Assembly (NCBI GenBank): GCA_022579005.1
Contig: MU401563.1
Coordinates: forward strand, 73,473 to 125,418
Length of the DNA stretch: 51,946 nucleotides
Source: Poronia punctata
Taxonomy: Eukaryota > Ascomycota > Sordariomycetes > Xylariales > Xylariaceae
Reading direction: 5' to 3'
Shown here: positions 12,363-25,400 of the stretch, in pieces
Numbering within the stretch: position 1 is the first letter of the stretch
How the letters are laid out: each line of letters starts with the position of its first letter
The notes under the pieces: model-generated
Seen by the model: the letters and a program-made list of their open reading frames with translations, nothing else
What the model was told of the DNA's origin: nothing
The model's database searches: none
Position numbers and translations under genes: made by a program

Positions 12363-13009
12363 TGCTCATTGCACCGGGTTGGTAGGTAGGTCTGTAGGTT
12401 TTGTAAGGCCGTCGATATTGCTAATTCACAGCTTTTCCCCCCCTACTCGTATGATGAGAATAGACTTGGGAAAGTGATCGTATGTGACGGAGTTGGGCCT
12501 CTGACTATGATTTACTCTGATCATTGGAGATGAATACGTCTCTACAGCGGCCTCGGCAATATTAGGGAACCATGGTGCATATTCTGCCTGCTCCTCATTT
12601 CACTGCCCACATTGTTTATAGCAAAATAGCTACAGAATTACACTCACTCCCAAAAGGGCCGGGTTTCTGGTCGTGATTATAGGTAGTTCATGTTCGTTCG
12701 AGCCCTTCGTTTCCCACAACGTACAAATACACTTATTAAGCCGAGAAATTGACTATATGCAACCAATTTGAACTAGATACTTATGATTTAACAAAGAAAT
12801 CAGATATCATTCCCAGAGTAATCCTACAAATCTATACCGCAGATACGTGTAACCTAAGTAGAGCCCCTACTTCGCAGCCCTTACCCTCAAGTTCCTCAAC
12901 CACCCCACCCCCCACTCACCCTTTAGTAAGATAACCTTAGGTTGCTACGAGTATATAACTACCTTTTTCTACCCTACGAGTCATACACACACACACACAA
13001 AAACACATA
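12363..13009. other. Intergenic, with CA microsatellite
   Basis: No gene is seen between the split-barrel gene and the tRNA. A short CA repeat occupies about 12984-12999, just upstream of the tRNA. An AT-rich segment near 12770-12850 has no coding content. Confidence 0.5.
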
Positions 13010-13116
13010 GGCAAGATGGCCGAGTTGGTTATGGCGTGAGGTTAAGGTCTACCTTGACATAAAAAGATAATTTCCTCATGGAGCAATCCGCGTGGGTTCA
13101 AGTCCCACTCTTGTCA
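13010..13116 (+). tRNA. tRNA-Leu(AAG) with 25-nt intron
   Basis: The cloverleaf is complete. Acceptor stem GGCAAGA (13010-13016) pairs with TCTTGTC (13109-13115), with one G-U pair, and the discriminator base is A at 13116. The D stem is GCC/GGC with a TGG-type loop. The anticodon stem TGAGG (13037-13041) pairs with CCTCA (13074-13078), and the anticodon AAG is at 13044-13046. The variable arm is long (class II, as in Leu and Ser) and the T arm is GTGGG-TTCAAGT-CCCAC. A 25-nt intron follows position 37 (13048-13072) and contains CCTT, able to pair with the anticodon, as in nuclear pre-tRNAs. The CCA end is not encoded, as expected. Confidence 0.93.
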
Positions 13117-13651
13117 ATTTCAGTATTGTGTGCTGTTATATCTTTTTTTCGTTTCTTTTCGGTTTTGGGAAGTTGGGCGAGTGGTAACTCGATTTTTGAG
13201 TGCGTAAAATTGAAAATGAATTGTAGTAACACGTCGCCTACAAGATTGAGATTGTGACAGACACTAGATAAGAGTGGGAATTGACTCGCTAGGCTGGCAA
13301 ATTAAACGCAAGTCGGTGTTTTTACCCTGGCAGCCAGTGCCCAGTGGTGATTTAATGCCGTCCACCCTCGTAATTATCCGCGCGAGTTTAAAATTGAATT
13401 GATCAATTCGCGCGGCTAAGGTAGCTAGATAGATGGGTGGTGGTGTTGGCATATATCTGCCGGTGTGTTTATTGCAATCAGGATATTGGATATATACCTA
13501 TATAAGGCTATAACTAACTGACTGCCTTGTTGGCCGAGGGAAACAGATTTACCCGTGAATAATACTTGTCTATATTCCTGATACAAGATAATCATCCCCT
13601 CTCCCTCCTTTTTTTCCTTTTTACTTGTTGACATGAGTGAACGGAATAACA
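13117..13651. promoter_or_regulatory. Upstream region of the GMC oxidoreductase
   Basis: This 535-bp stretch lies between the tRNA and the GMC start. It holds a TATA-rich segment (about 13487-13505) and a CT-rich tract (about 13596-13622) directly ahead of the start codon, a common feature of fungal promoters. No other gene is seen. Confidence 0.45.
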
Positions 13652-13780
13652 ATGCTGCCACGCTCAATTTTCGGACTTCTCGCTTTCTTTGGATATGCAA
13701 CCGGGCTGCTCGGACTAAACGTGCCACGATACCGGGAACATGATTCGAAAATCAGCTCTTCTTACGACCATGTAATTATA

Positions 13781-13964
13781 GGGGGGGGGGGGGGGGGGGG
13801 GGACGGCGGGAGAAACAGTAGGGTTACGACGCGCGCCCCACGGAAAAGTGAATTAACAAACCAAACCCAAAACCCTATTAAAGCCAANNNNNNNNNNCCT
13901 TGCCCCGCCCCCCCCTCCCCCCCCCCCTCCGCCCCCCCCCCCCCCCCCCCCCCCCCTCCCCCCG

Positions 13965-14001
<37 letters not shown>
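13781..14001. other. Homopolymer-flanked assembly gap inside the GMC gene
   Basis: A run of 22 G (13781-13802) sits where the FAD-motif glycine codons are. About 85 bp of unrelated sequence, ~10 N (from 13888) and a long C-rich tract (to 14001) follow. Coding sense stops at IIGGG and resumes directly after the C tract with the residues expected next in the family. The inserted material is therefore most simply a sequencing or assembly artefact triggered by the G run. Confidence 0.75.
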
Positions 14002-14598
14002 ACACCAGGACTAACAGTAGCTGATCGACTCTCGGCCGACGGAAAATGTAAGTAAGAAAGCCATCCCTCAACCCTATTCTATCCCATCTCTCTATTATCA
14101 CAAGCAAACCATCAATAACAATTTTGGGGGGGTAGCAACCGTCCTAGTAATCGAAAATGGAAAACTCGGTATGGACAAACAAAACAAACCCCTTCCCCCC
14201 TTATTCTCCTTCTCCTAAGTGTTTTTGTACATATATCTAGTCGACTCCTCACGGATCAGCCAAGTCTACGGCGGCCTAGCAGCCATGGGTCCAACCTGGT
14301 CCTACCAAATAACCTCGGCGCCCCAGATAAACTTACAGAACAGAACAACAGCAGTCATGGTAGGGAATTTAGTTGGTGGTAGTTCGGCTATCAACGCCAT
14401 GATGACATGTCCGGGCTACGTCTGATGATTATGATCGATGGGGGAGTTTTTTCGCCGAGGAGAATAATTCTTCTTCTTTTTGGTCTTGGGAGGGTTTATT
14501 GCCGTATTTCAAAAAGGTTTGTTTGTTTGTTTGTTTCTTTCTCTTCGATTTTGGATTTTCTTTTGTTGATGACTTGGACAGGCTGGGTGGCTAACCAA

Positions 14599-14639
14599 AA
14601 AAAAAAACCCCCCCAAAAAAAAACCCCCCCAAAAAAAAG
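14599..14639 (+). repeat. Alternating A/C homopolymer tract
   Basis: Blocks of A (8-11) and C (7) alternate between an AG acceptor at about 14581 and the exon beginning AVNFSPPDNN at 14640. The tract either extends the intron, with AAAAAAAG as a poor acceptor, or is another assembly artefact. A 17-base C run in the next intron (14802-14818) is similar. Confidence 0.55.
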
Positions 14640-14975
14640 GCTGTCAACTTTTCGCCTCCTGATAACAATGTCGCCGAATCGGCTAATATATCTTGGGATA
14701 CTTCCTACTGGGGTAATACCTCAAGCGTACATACATCTTGGCCTCGATTCCAGTGGCCTGCTCTAGGTTCGTCCGTCAAAAATCGAAGAGAGGAAATTCA
14801 ACCCCCCCCCCCCCCCCTCTTAACCTAAATCATTTTTTCGTGACTTACTGATTCTTAACTTTGTTGTTTTTATATATATAGCGGCACAAATCGAAGCATT
14901 CAGAGATATACCGGGCGTCGACTTCCCGTCCGACAGTGGGTCTGGGAAAGCAGGTGTATATTGGTTCCCGACATT

Positions 14976-14980
14976 TATAG
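14976..14980. repeat. Left target-site copy TATAG (outer element)
   Basis: Adjacent to the left LTR. It differs from the right copy TATGG by one G-to-A change. The TATGG version restores the uninterrupted GMC codons for Phe-Met-Asp across the insertion. Confidence 0.85.
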
Positions 14981-15307
14981 TGTTACACAGGACGTTTAGG
15001 TAATAGGACCTAGCTAATTAGAAGGCTATAAGTGTTAGAGACAGCCCTTTAAATAAAGGGGTTAAATAAGATTAACTTATTAGTTTTATATTATATGCAC
15101 TTATAAATATAAAGTGCAGACTTTTTTTATATAAAAAAAATAAAAACTGCTAATTTTTAACTAAAAATAAAAATAAATAAACTTATATTTTTTTAAAAGC
15201 TTAAAAAAAAACTTTTTTTTTATAAACCTTTTTAGCTTATATAAAATTATTAAATTAAATTAAAGCTATTTTTACTTTTAAGTTGCTATATTAAGCTTTT
15301 TATTATA
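14981..15307. repeat. Left LTR of the outer element
   Basis: Starts TGTTACACAGGACGTTTAGG and aligns with 29930-30255 across its full length with about one length difference. Nearly all mismatches are C-to-T or G-to-A. Its outer 80 bp keep many G and C, while its inner end is fully AT-converted. Confidence 0.92.
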
Positions 15308-18300
15308 AATAATTTTATATTTTTTTTAAAAAAAACTTTAACTTACTTAGCTTAAATTATAAAACTTTAGTTTTTTATTTTATATATTATTTATATTTTT
15401 AAATTTTTTTATTAAAACTATTGCTAATAATACTTTTTTTTTTAACTTTAGTTACTAATAATAACTACTTTTATAACTAAGCTTTTTAGCTTTTAATTAT
15501 TATATTAATTACTTAAGCATAGTTTTTTAATAAAAATTTTTTTTTTTTAAAAAACTTTAAATTTAAAAACTTTAATAAATTAAAATTTAAAAAATTATTT
15601 AATAATAACTTAAATAAATTTTTATTTAAAAATAATATTAATTTTAATTTAAAACTTTAAAAGCTTATAAGTAATAAAGATTTTATTACTTTTATTTTTA
15701 TTTTTTTTAATTTATAATTTTTATAATTACTTTTACTTTTTTTAATTATATAAACTATTATTTTAGCTAATAAACTTTATTAAGCATTTTTATTACTTAA
15801 AAAATCTTTTATTAAGTATTGTATTATTAAATTATTTTTTAATAACTTATATATTTAAATTACTTTTTTTAAGCTTTTATTATTATATTTAATAATAAAC
15901 TAAAATTTATTTTTAATGCGCTTTTTTTTTATATATAGCTACTTTTTTAATATTACTTGCTTTACTAAGTTTTTTACCTATTAAAAAAATATTTTAATTA
16001 ATAAACTACTTTTATTAATATATATATTTATTTTTTTATTAACTTATTTATTAATAATAAAAGTTTATTTAAAAACAATTTTCTATTAAACTTTAAACTT
16101 TAAATAATATAGCTTTTTTATTTAAAAGTTTTATGCTTAATATAAGCTAAGCTTTTATATTATATAATACTTTAGATTTTTTTAATATTTTTTAAAAAAT
16201 AATATAAATAAAAATGTTTTTATATTTAATATTACTTTAAAACACTTTTTTAAAGTTGCTTTTATTATTTATAATTATATAAAAAATATAATTTATATTT
16301 GCTAAAAATTAGCTTATAATGTTTAAGCTTTTAAAACTATTAAAAAATTTAAATTATTTTAATAATATAGCAAAGTTTAAAACTTTTATAATACTATAAT
16401 AAAAATTTATAAAAATAGCTTTTTAATTAATAAAAACTAGCTATAATTTTTTTAATAAAAAATTAAAAAAAAGTAATATTTTTGCTTAAAAAGTATACTT
16501 TATTATTATTTTATTTATAAAAAATTAAAAAATTTATATTTTAGCTATTTAAAATTTTTAATATATTGCTTAAACTTATTAATAAGCTTTACTAAAACTT
16601 TATTAAAAAGTTTAAAAATAAAAAAGCAATTATTATAAGCTTATTAATAATTTAAATAATTATGCTAAAAAAATTAGTAAATAAATTTAAAACTTTTAAT
16701 AATAGCTTTATATAAACTTTTTTTAATTAAATAACTTATAAGCTTATATTTAAGCTATAATTAATATAATTTAAAAATAACTTTATTAAAACTAAAAATA
16801 ACTAATAAATATTAATTTATTAATAAATAAGCTAAAAAGTACTTTTTTAGCGCGTTTATTAGCTATTTTAGCTTATAAGCCTTATTAACTAAATATTTTA
16901 GCTTAAAAGCTTATATTTAAAAATAACTTACTTTAAAAGCTTTTTAAGCTATATAAGCTTAAAAAATTATAAAAAAAGCTTAAGCATAGCATTTTATAAT
17001 ATACTTTTAGCTTTTTTTTATAAGCAAACTAAAAAAAATATTTTTAAGCGCTTTAAATAATAATAATTTAAATAACTTTAATAATAATTTTAGTAATTAT
17101 TAGCTATTATCTTTATTATAAAAACTTTTATAAAAACTTTTATAAAGGCTTTTTAGCAGCTTTAGTAATAATAATAATAATAAAAGCTTATTAGCAACTA
17201 TAAAAAAATAATTTACTTATATATTTAAATAGCTTTTTTAACTTATTACTTTAGCTAAAGTTAACTTAATATAGCTAAATAAACTTTTAACTTATAATAA
17301 AAAAAACTTGTTTAAATTTTTTTTTTAATAAAGCTAAGTTTATTTATATTTTTAAACTTATACTATAAACTTTTTAAAAAACTATTACTATATTAATTAA
17401 GTAAGCTTTTTATTAATAAATAAAGCTTAAATATAGTACTAATAAAAGCTTGCTTAATTTAAATAGCTTTAGCTTTAAAATATATAATAAAGCTATAAAG
17501 CTATATTAAAAAAAAATTTAAAAATTTTATAAAAAAATATTATAATTTTTATAAAATACTTAAATTAAAATATTATAATAATATAGCTTAGTATATTATA
17601 AAAATACTAAACTTAAATAAGTTTATTTAATAGTTTAAAACTATATTTTAAAATTATATATTAAAAACTTTTTTTAATAAAATAATTAAACTAATTTACT
17701 TATAAAAAAAAGGTTTTTTTAAATAAAATAATAAGTTTTTTAATACTATTAAAAAAGCTAATTAAATTTATAAAAACATAATAACTAACTTTAAACTATT
17801 AACTTTAATATTAAAAAATAAGCTTGCTTTAATAAAAAAGCACTTAAAGTTAAGCTAATAAATTAATAAAAAAAACTGCTTTAATTTTAGCTTATAAAAT
17901 TTATTTTTAAAAAATAATTTAAAAAAGTTTAATATAAAAAAACTACTACTATAAATTAAAACTAAAAATAAAAAGTAAGCTTTAAATAAAAAAGCACTTT
18001 AAAGTATTATATAGTTTATTATTAACTAGTATAAGTATAATAAAGTTGCTTACTAACAATATAAATAAAATAATTATTAAACTTTAAAATATTTTGCTAA
18101 AAAAAACGTAAATAATAAAAACTTGCTTTTAGCTTTAAAAAAAATCTTTTTTACTAAAAAAAGTTAAAAAAAAATAAACTTATTTTAATTAAAAAAGCTT
18201 AAATTAATACTATTTTAATTAAACTTTTTAAAAAAACTAAGTTTATAAAAATTAAAACTAATACTAAATTAAATTTTTAGCTAGCTTTTATATTATGCTT

Positions 18301-19204
18301 TATAAAATTTAATTAAAAAAAGCAAAGTAATTACTAATTTTGCTTTTAAAAAAAAACCTAATAATATTTTTAAACTTAAATATTATATTTTTTAAAAACT
18401 AAAAGCTAGCTAATAACTTATTATTTTTATAACTTTGCTTTATAATAATAAAAAATACTTTATAAAAGCTTTATTAAATATAAAAAGCTTTATATTTATA
18501 ATATTACTAAAAAAAGCTTAAATATAAAAACTTTTTATTATTAAGCAATAATTTTTTTAGCTTATAACTAGCTTTAATATTATTATTTTAAAAAATAGTA
18601 GCAAGTATTATATAAACTATTTTATATTACGTTATTAAAAAAATTACTTTATTTACTTTAACTTTAAGCTATTTAGCTTTAATAACTTATATAATATTAT
18701 TTTACTTTAATAGTAAATAAAGAAATACTAGCTAGTACGCTTTTTTTTAAATAGTAGCAAAATTTAATTTGTTTTAAATTATTATAAAAAAAATTATACT
18801 AATTTAGTTATTTAATAATAAAAAATCTAGCTAAATATTTTAAAGTTTAAAATTATAATAATTACTTAAAATATTTAAAATATTTTTATAAACATGCTTA
18901 AAAAGTTTTATAATTATTTACTTATTATAAGTAAAAAAGCTGCTTTTTATTTACTTAACTATATAATATAAAATTACGCTATTAACTTTTTAAAAAAAAC
19001 GCTTTTTTAAAAACTTTTTTACCCTATAACTACTAAAAAGCTAAACGCTTTAAAAGTCTAGCTAAAAAAAATATTAAATTTTAAATATATTAAAAAATTA
19101 ATATTATTATATAGCGCTTTTTTAATATTTATAAATAAAAAAAACACTATAAAGCTACGTTTTATAGTTAATTATTAAAAACTTAATAGTATTATAATAC
19201 TAAT

Positions 19205-19400
19205 TAATATAACGTATTATAAAGGGACTTAAAAAATGGGGGTCTTATAGCCTATAGATTAGATAGCTAGATTAAATAAAGACTAGCGCACTAAGGTTAA
19301 TTAGCTTAGTAATAACTAATTAACTTGACCTTGCTAGATTTCTTTTTTTAAATTATTAATTTATAAAATTTACTATACTACTTTATAGTTTTTTTTACTA
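19205..19400. repeat. Left LTR of the inner element
   Basis: Contains the well-preserved core GACTAGCGCACTAAGGTTAA (19291-19310), identical in the right copy. It keeps a few more G than the right copy, such as ATGGGGGTC near 19236. Confidence 0.9.
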
Positions 19401-22400
19401 AATAGTATAGTAAGTTAATTAAATTAATATAACTAATATTTAGTTATATTTTTTTTTATAGCAGCAGCTAGATATAAATTAAGAAATTATTGTTTTTTAA
19501 AGCTTTAAAACTTAACTTATACCTTTTTAAAGCTTAAAGCCCAACTAAAATAACAAAGTAAAAAAGTTATTTTTTAAGACTTTTTGCATTATTATTAAGT
19601 TAGAACCTAGTTAAAGTTATTTTTTTAAATTCTTTTAATTAGTAACTTAATTGCATTTTTGCAAGCTTTTTTATATTAAGCAAAAACTTTGCAAATAAGT
19701 TAAGTTTATATAATTTTTTTTAAATAGCTAACTTATTTTAATACTACTATATTTAAGTTATAAATAAAAGCACTGTTTTTATGCTGCATTTGTTTATAAC
19801 GCTAACGTTTATAGTTATTTTTTATTAAGGCCTGATTTTATTAAACGCTTAACTATACTTTGTATATTATAAGCAACCCGTTTTTTTAAACTTATTATTA
19901 TTATAATAGCATTGCGTAAAATACCTATTTTTTAAATTTATATTAAACGCTTTACTTTTTATATTTTATTTATTTTTTATATTTTTTTTTGTTTATTTTT
20001 TTAAATTAATTAAAAAAAGTTAATTTTATTAAACATATATAATAAATAAAAAAAATAAAAGTACTAATAGCACCTTTGCTATACTAAAGCACTTTAATAA
20101 TAATAAAAAATTAAGCTTTAAGTTTTAAACTTAATATAGAGTTAATATTTTAACGCTATTAAATTTACTATATAAACTTTTATATAATCTTTTATAAGAT
20201 TTTTTACCTTATAACTTTTTGCTTTATAACTTTAATTAATTTAAATTATATATAATAAGCGCTAAAAAAGCTAAAAAATAAAAAAATAATAAAGCTAGTT
20301 AAAAGCAACTAAAACAAAATAAATAAAAGCGGAAAAAGTTTAATAAATATATTATTAGCTATATTAATTACTTAGCAAATTAAGTAAAACTTATATATAA
20401 TTAACTATAAGTTTTAAATAAAAATATAAAGGCAATAATAAGTAAGTTAAACTAGTTTATTTAAGCTGCTTAAAGCAAGCTAGCAATACTAAATCTTTTA
20501 GTAACAATATTTGTACTTATATTTGCACTAGTATAGGTACAAGCGCATTAACTAAAGCAATAACTAAAAATAGCTTAATTAAACCTTATTTAGCATATAA
20601 ATATATATTAACTTATATTAGTAATAAAAGCTTTTTAGCAAAGATTTTAAAACTTTAAAAGTTTTTTTTTAAGTTATATTACCTTAGCTAATTTTAACAA
20701 CTTTTATAAAAACTTTAACCTATTGTTATAAGTTAACTTTTAGTTAACAAGGTATATATTACTATAAAATAACTATTTTTAAGTTTAATTTATAAACTTT
20801 TTAATTAAACTTTTAACTAAACTTATTAAATAAATAAATAGCTTTAAAAGTTACTTTAACTATAATAAAAAAACTTAATTTTTTATAATATATATATAGT
20901 TAAATTAGTAGCAAAAAGCTTTAGCTAGCAATCTTGTTAAAGACTTTAATAATAATAAAAATAGTTTTTTAAAAGAAGCACTTTAAAAAGTACTTTAAAA
21001 ATAACTTAAAAGCTTTTTTAAAAATTTATTTAGCTTTATAAAACTACTTAGCTTTTTAAAACTACTTAGTTTTTTAAAAAGCAATAAATATTAATATAAA
21101 AAAAGCTTTGCTTTACTTTTTAGTATAAACTTAAATAGCTAACATATTTAAATTAAAAAAAAAATATAAAAGTTTTTATACTTAACTTTAAAAACTTAAA
21201 AGATTTTAGCTAAGTTAATTAAAAATTTAAAACTATTTATATAAATATATAAGCTTTTATTAATAAAGTTAATATAGTATTAAAAAGTATTAATAGTAGT
21301 ATTAGTAAAAGCTAACTAGTATAACTATAGCTAACTTTATTAAAAAAAGCTATAGCTAAATAGTAAAATTTAGTTTTTATAGTAAAAAAAAAAAGTTTAC
21401 TTTATAATAAAAGCATTAAAAGTATAATAAATTACTTTAGCTAACGCTTTACTATAGCTTTTAGTATTGCTACTAAAAAAAGTAACTTATTTTAATTTAA
21501 ATTAAAAAATATTACTTATAATAAAAATATATTAAAAAAGTATTTTTAAAAAAAACTTTAATATGTTAAAGCAAGTTACTTATTAGTAAGTAATAACTTT
21601 AACTAAATAAAAGTAGTTATAGTAGCATAATTAGCTATAAACCTTTTTTTAAAATAAAACATGCTTGCACTAAATTAAAAAAAAAGCTTTAATAAATATT
21701 TAAAGCTTTTATTATATAAAAAAGCTATATTTTTGTTAGTAGCTAAGTTAACGTATTTATAAATCTAAAAATAAAAATAAAAAAAGTAGCTAAACAACTT
21801 TTTTAAAAATTAATTAAATAATAATAAAAGTAATAAAAAAAAAAAGCTGCTAGTAAGAGAATAAACGCAATAAAAGTTGTAATTATAGTAGCTATAACTA
21901 TAGCTACTATAAAAATAACTATAAAAAAATAAATACTAATTTAAAGATTAAAATAAAAATAAAAATAAGTTTTAAAATAAAAATAAACTTTAAAATAAAA
22001 ATAAATTTAAAAATAAAGATAAAAAAAAAGACTATTTAAATCTAGTAAAAGAAAATAACTTTAAAAACTTTAAATTAAAAAAAATATATATTAAACTTAT
22101 TTAATAACAATAATTTTAGTTTAAAATTAAACTAAGTATTTATAATTATAAATTATAACTTTAAGTGTAAGCATTATAGCAACCTTTTTAGTAATTAGAA
22201 AAAAAAACAAAAATATTATAAAAAATGCTTAAAGCAACTAATTAAATTATAAAATATATTTAAATTAAAGTTATTAAAAAGTATTTATATAAAATATAAT
22301 AAATTTTTTAAATTATAAAATTAGCTATTTAAGTACTTAGAAAAATGCTAAAAAAAGTTGTTAATATTTAATAAAAAAGCTTACTTAGTTAAACTTATAA

Positions 22401-25400
22401 ACTTAAAGCACTTAAAACTTAATATATATATATTTATTTTTTTAAAAATTTAAATAAAAAAACTTATTAGTTAATTTTAGTACTTTTATTTATATATTTT
22501 AGTTTGCTTATATTTTAACGTACTTAAAACTATTATTTGTTTTAATATAAGCATAGGCTAAAATATTATTACTTAAAACTTATTAAAAATAATTAAATAT
22601 TTTATTAAAAAATAGTTAAGCAAAGTTTAAAGTATTAGTAAAGGTTACGTTAAGTATACTAAATAAGCTATTTTATAAATATATATAGTAAAATTAAATA
22701 ATATTAAAAAAAAAAATAAGTTAAATTTATAGTATTAGTATAAGTTATTAAAAATACTATAAAACTTTATATATTATTAAAAATAGATTTTAGCAATACT
22801 TATAAAGCTAAAATTAATTTTAAAACTTAATTAATTAGCTTTAATGCTATAAAAAAATTTAAAACTTTTTTTAAAATTTAACTATGCTTATATTTTTATA
22901 TTTAAAAGGTAACTTTAGCTTAAAAAGTAATTTTAAGCTTTAAAAAAACTTTATTAATACTTACTTTATATAAGTTATTGCTTTTAAATAAAGATTTTAT
23001 TTTTAATTTTAGCTATAAAAACGTAGTTTCTTTATTTATAAAATTAATAACTTTAAATATTATTATTATAGCTAACTTTTTACTTAAACTAAAAAAAGTT
23101 AAATAAAGTATTTAAGTAGGTACTATTAATAAATAAATAAAAACTAAAGTATAAAAAGCTACTTAAAAAGGTTGTTTAAAAGTAATAGCTATAGCTATAG
23201 TTTTATTATAAATACTATTTTTTATAAAAGCTTTTAATAAAATAAAAGTTATAAGCAAAGTATTAATTAAGTACTTTATTAGCATAAGTATTTTTAATTA
23301 ACTATTATATATAGTACTAGCTACTAAAAAATATTTTATTTTAAGTAAGAAGCTATAAAATATTATAACTTAACTAAAAGTTGTAAAAGTATTTAATACT
23401 TAAACTTTTAAAAATAAAAAAAACTAAATTAAAAAAAGCAATAAAAATAAGAAAATAGCTAATAAACATTTTAAAGTAACTAAATTTTTTTTAACTATAA
23501 AAATTTAAAAGCTTTTTAAAAAAAAAAGAAATTGCTAAACTAAATAGTTAATTTATTTATGCTAAAACTAACGCTATAGTAAGCAAAGTATTTTAAATTT
23601 TAAAAGACTTTTTAAAAATTTAAACTAATTAAAATATTATAAATATTTTAAAAAATAACTAAATAAAAATACTATTAATAAATAATTAGTAATAAATAAA
23701 ATTAAATAGCTAACTTTATTTTTTTAGTATAAAAAATAAGGTAATAGTTAATAAAGTATTTAATAAGCTTTATAAATAAAGTAAAATAAAATAAGTTAAC
23801 AAACTAAGCTTTTTTGCTTACTTAATATTTATAGCGTATTATTAAGTAAAAAAAAAAGTTTAAACTAAATTTATAATAAACTTATAAGCTTTTAATAAAA
23901 TAATAGTTTTTAATAACTATTTACTATTACTTTAATTTAAAGTAATTAAATTAGTATGTAAAAAAAAATATGTTACTATAATAAACACTATAGCTTTTGT
24001 TTATTAATTTAAAGTATATTTAAACTATAAAAACTGATTTATTATAGTAAGCTTTTAAGGTTTAAAACGTTTAACTATTATACTTATAAGCTTTTATAAT
24101 TTATTTATATACGTTTAAAGGTTTATAAATAAAATGCTAAAATTATATTACTTATTTTGCTAAGCTTTTATTAACAATATTATAATATTTTTAAATAATA
24201 AAGCTAGTTACTTAAAGCACTTTTATAAAGTATTTAATTTTTTTAAATAAAAACATATTTTAATATTTTTAAAAAAATTGTTTTTAAAATACCTTTTAGT
24301 TAAATTGCTAAGCTTTTGCGTTAATTTTTTTAAAATAATAATAATTAAATATTAGTTAGTAGCTTTTTAAAACTTAGCTTTTTTAAACAATTTAAAAGCT
24401 TTAAAACAATACTTTAAAAGCAGCGGCTTTTTTTAAACACTATTGCTATACTATGCTTAATATATAAAACTTTTATAAAAGCAAAAAACAGCTTTATTAA
24501 ATAAAGGCTATAAAAAAAAAGGTTATAAATAATAACTTAAAAAAGCAGTAAGCTTATATTTAATTAACTTATTTTAAGCTAATAAAAGTTAAAATAAAGT
24601 TTTTTTAAGCAGTATAAAATTTAATATATAAGTATACTATTTTTAAGCACTATAATTTAGTTAAAATATTTTTTATATAAGTTAATGCTTTATTAAAAAA
24701 AAGCTTTAAAGTTATATTATTTTATACTAAAAAAAAGTATAAATAGTAGCTTAAAATAACTATTTTAAATATTTAAATAAAGCTTATAATGTTTTTAAGC
24801 TATTTGCTTTTATAGCTAAAATTAAAATATAAACTTTTAAAAATAAAAGTAGCTTATATTATTTAAGCTTATAAATAGCTAAAAACTATAATTAAAGTAT
24901 TAAATAATTTTATAATAATACTTATAAACTACTTTGCTACTAAAAGCATTTTTAACTAAACTAGTTTTAATATAGCTTTAATAAATTAAGCAAATAAAAA
25001 ACTAGTTAATGTTTTAATTTATTTATTATAATATAAACTATAAACTTACTATATACTAAAATAGCTTAATTTTATACTTAACGCTTTAAGCTGTTTTTAA
25101 AACGTTACTAATAAAATAAATAAAAATAAAAAAGTAGTTTAATTAAATAAAAAACTAACTTTTAACTAAGTATAGTTAGTTATAAAAACTATTGCTATTA
25201 TAAACTTAAAAATAAAAAGGAAGTTTAAAAAAAAATATAAAAAAAACTTAAAATATAGCTAAACTTTTTAATAAGTTTTAAAAAAAATAATAAAAACGTT
25301 GTTAACTTTTTTAAGCTAAGCTACTTTTTTATAATTATTAATAAATTAATATATAACGTTAATTAAAAAGATAACTAGCAACTATATATTTTAAAAAACC

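Noticed and set aside
13853..14107. Gly-rich reverse-strand frame over the C tract
   Set aside because: Translated homopolymer spanning an N gap.
22130..22200. Possible decayed CCHC zinc knuckle in the inner retroelement
   Set aside because: A few suggestive TGT/GTAAGCAT words only; RIP makes any reading frame guesswork.
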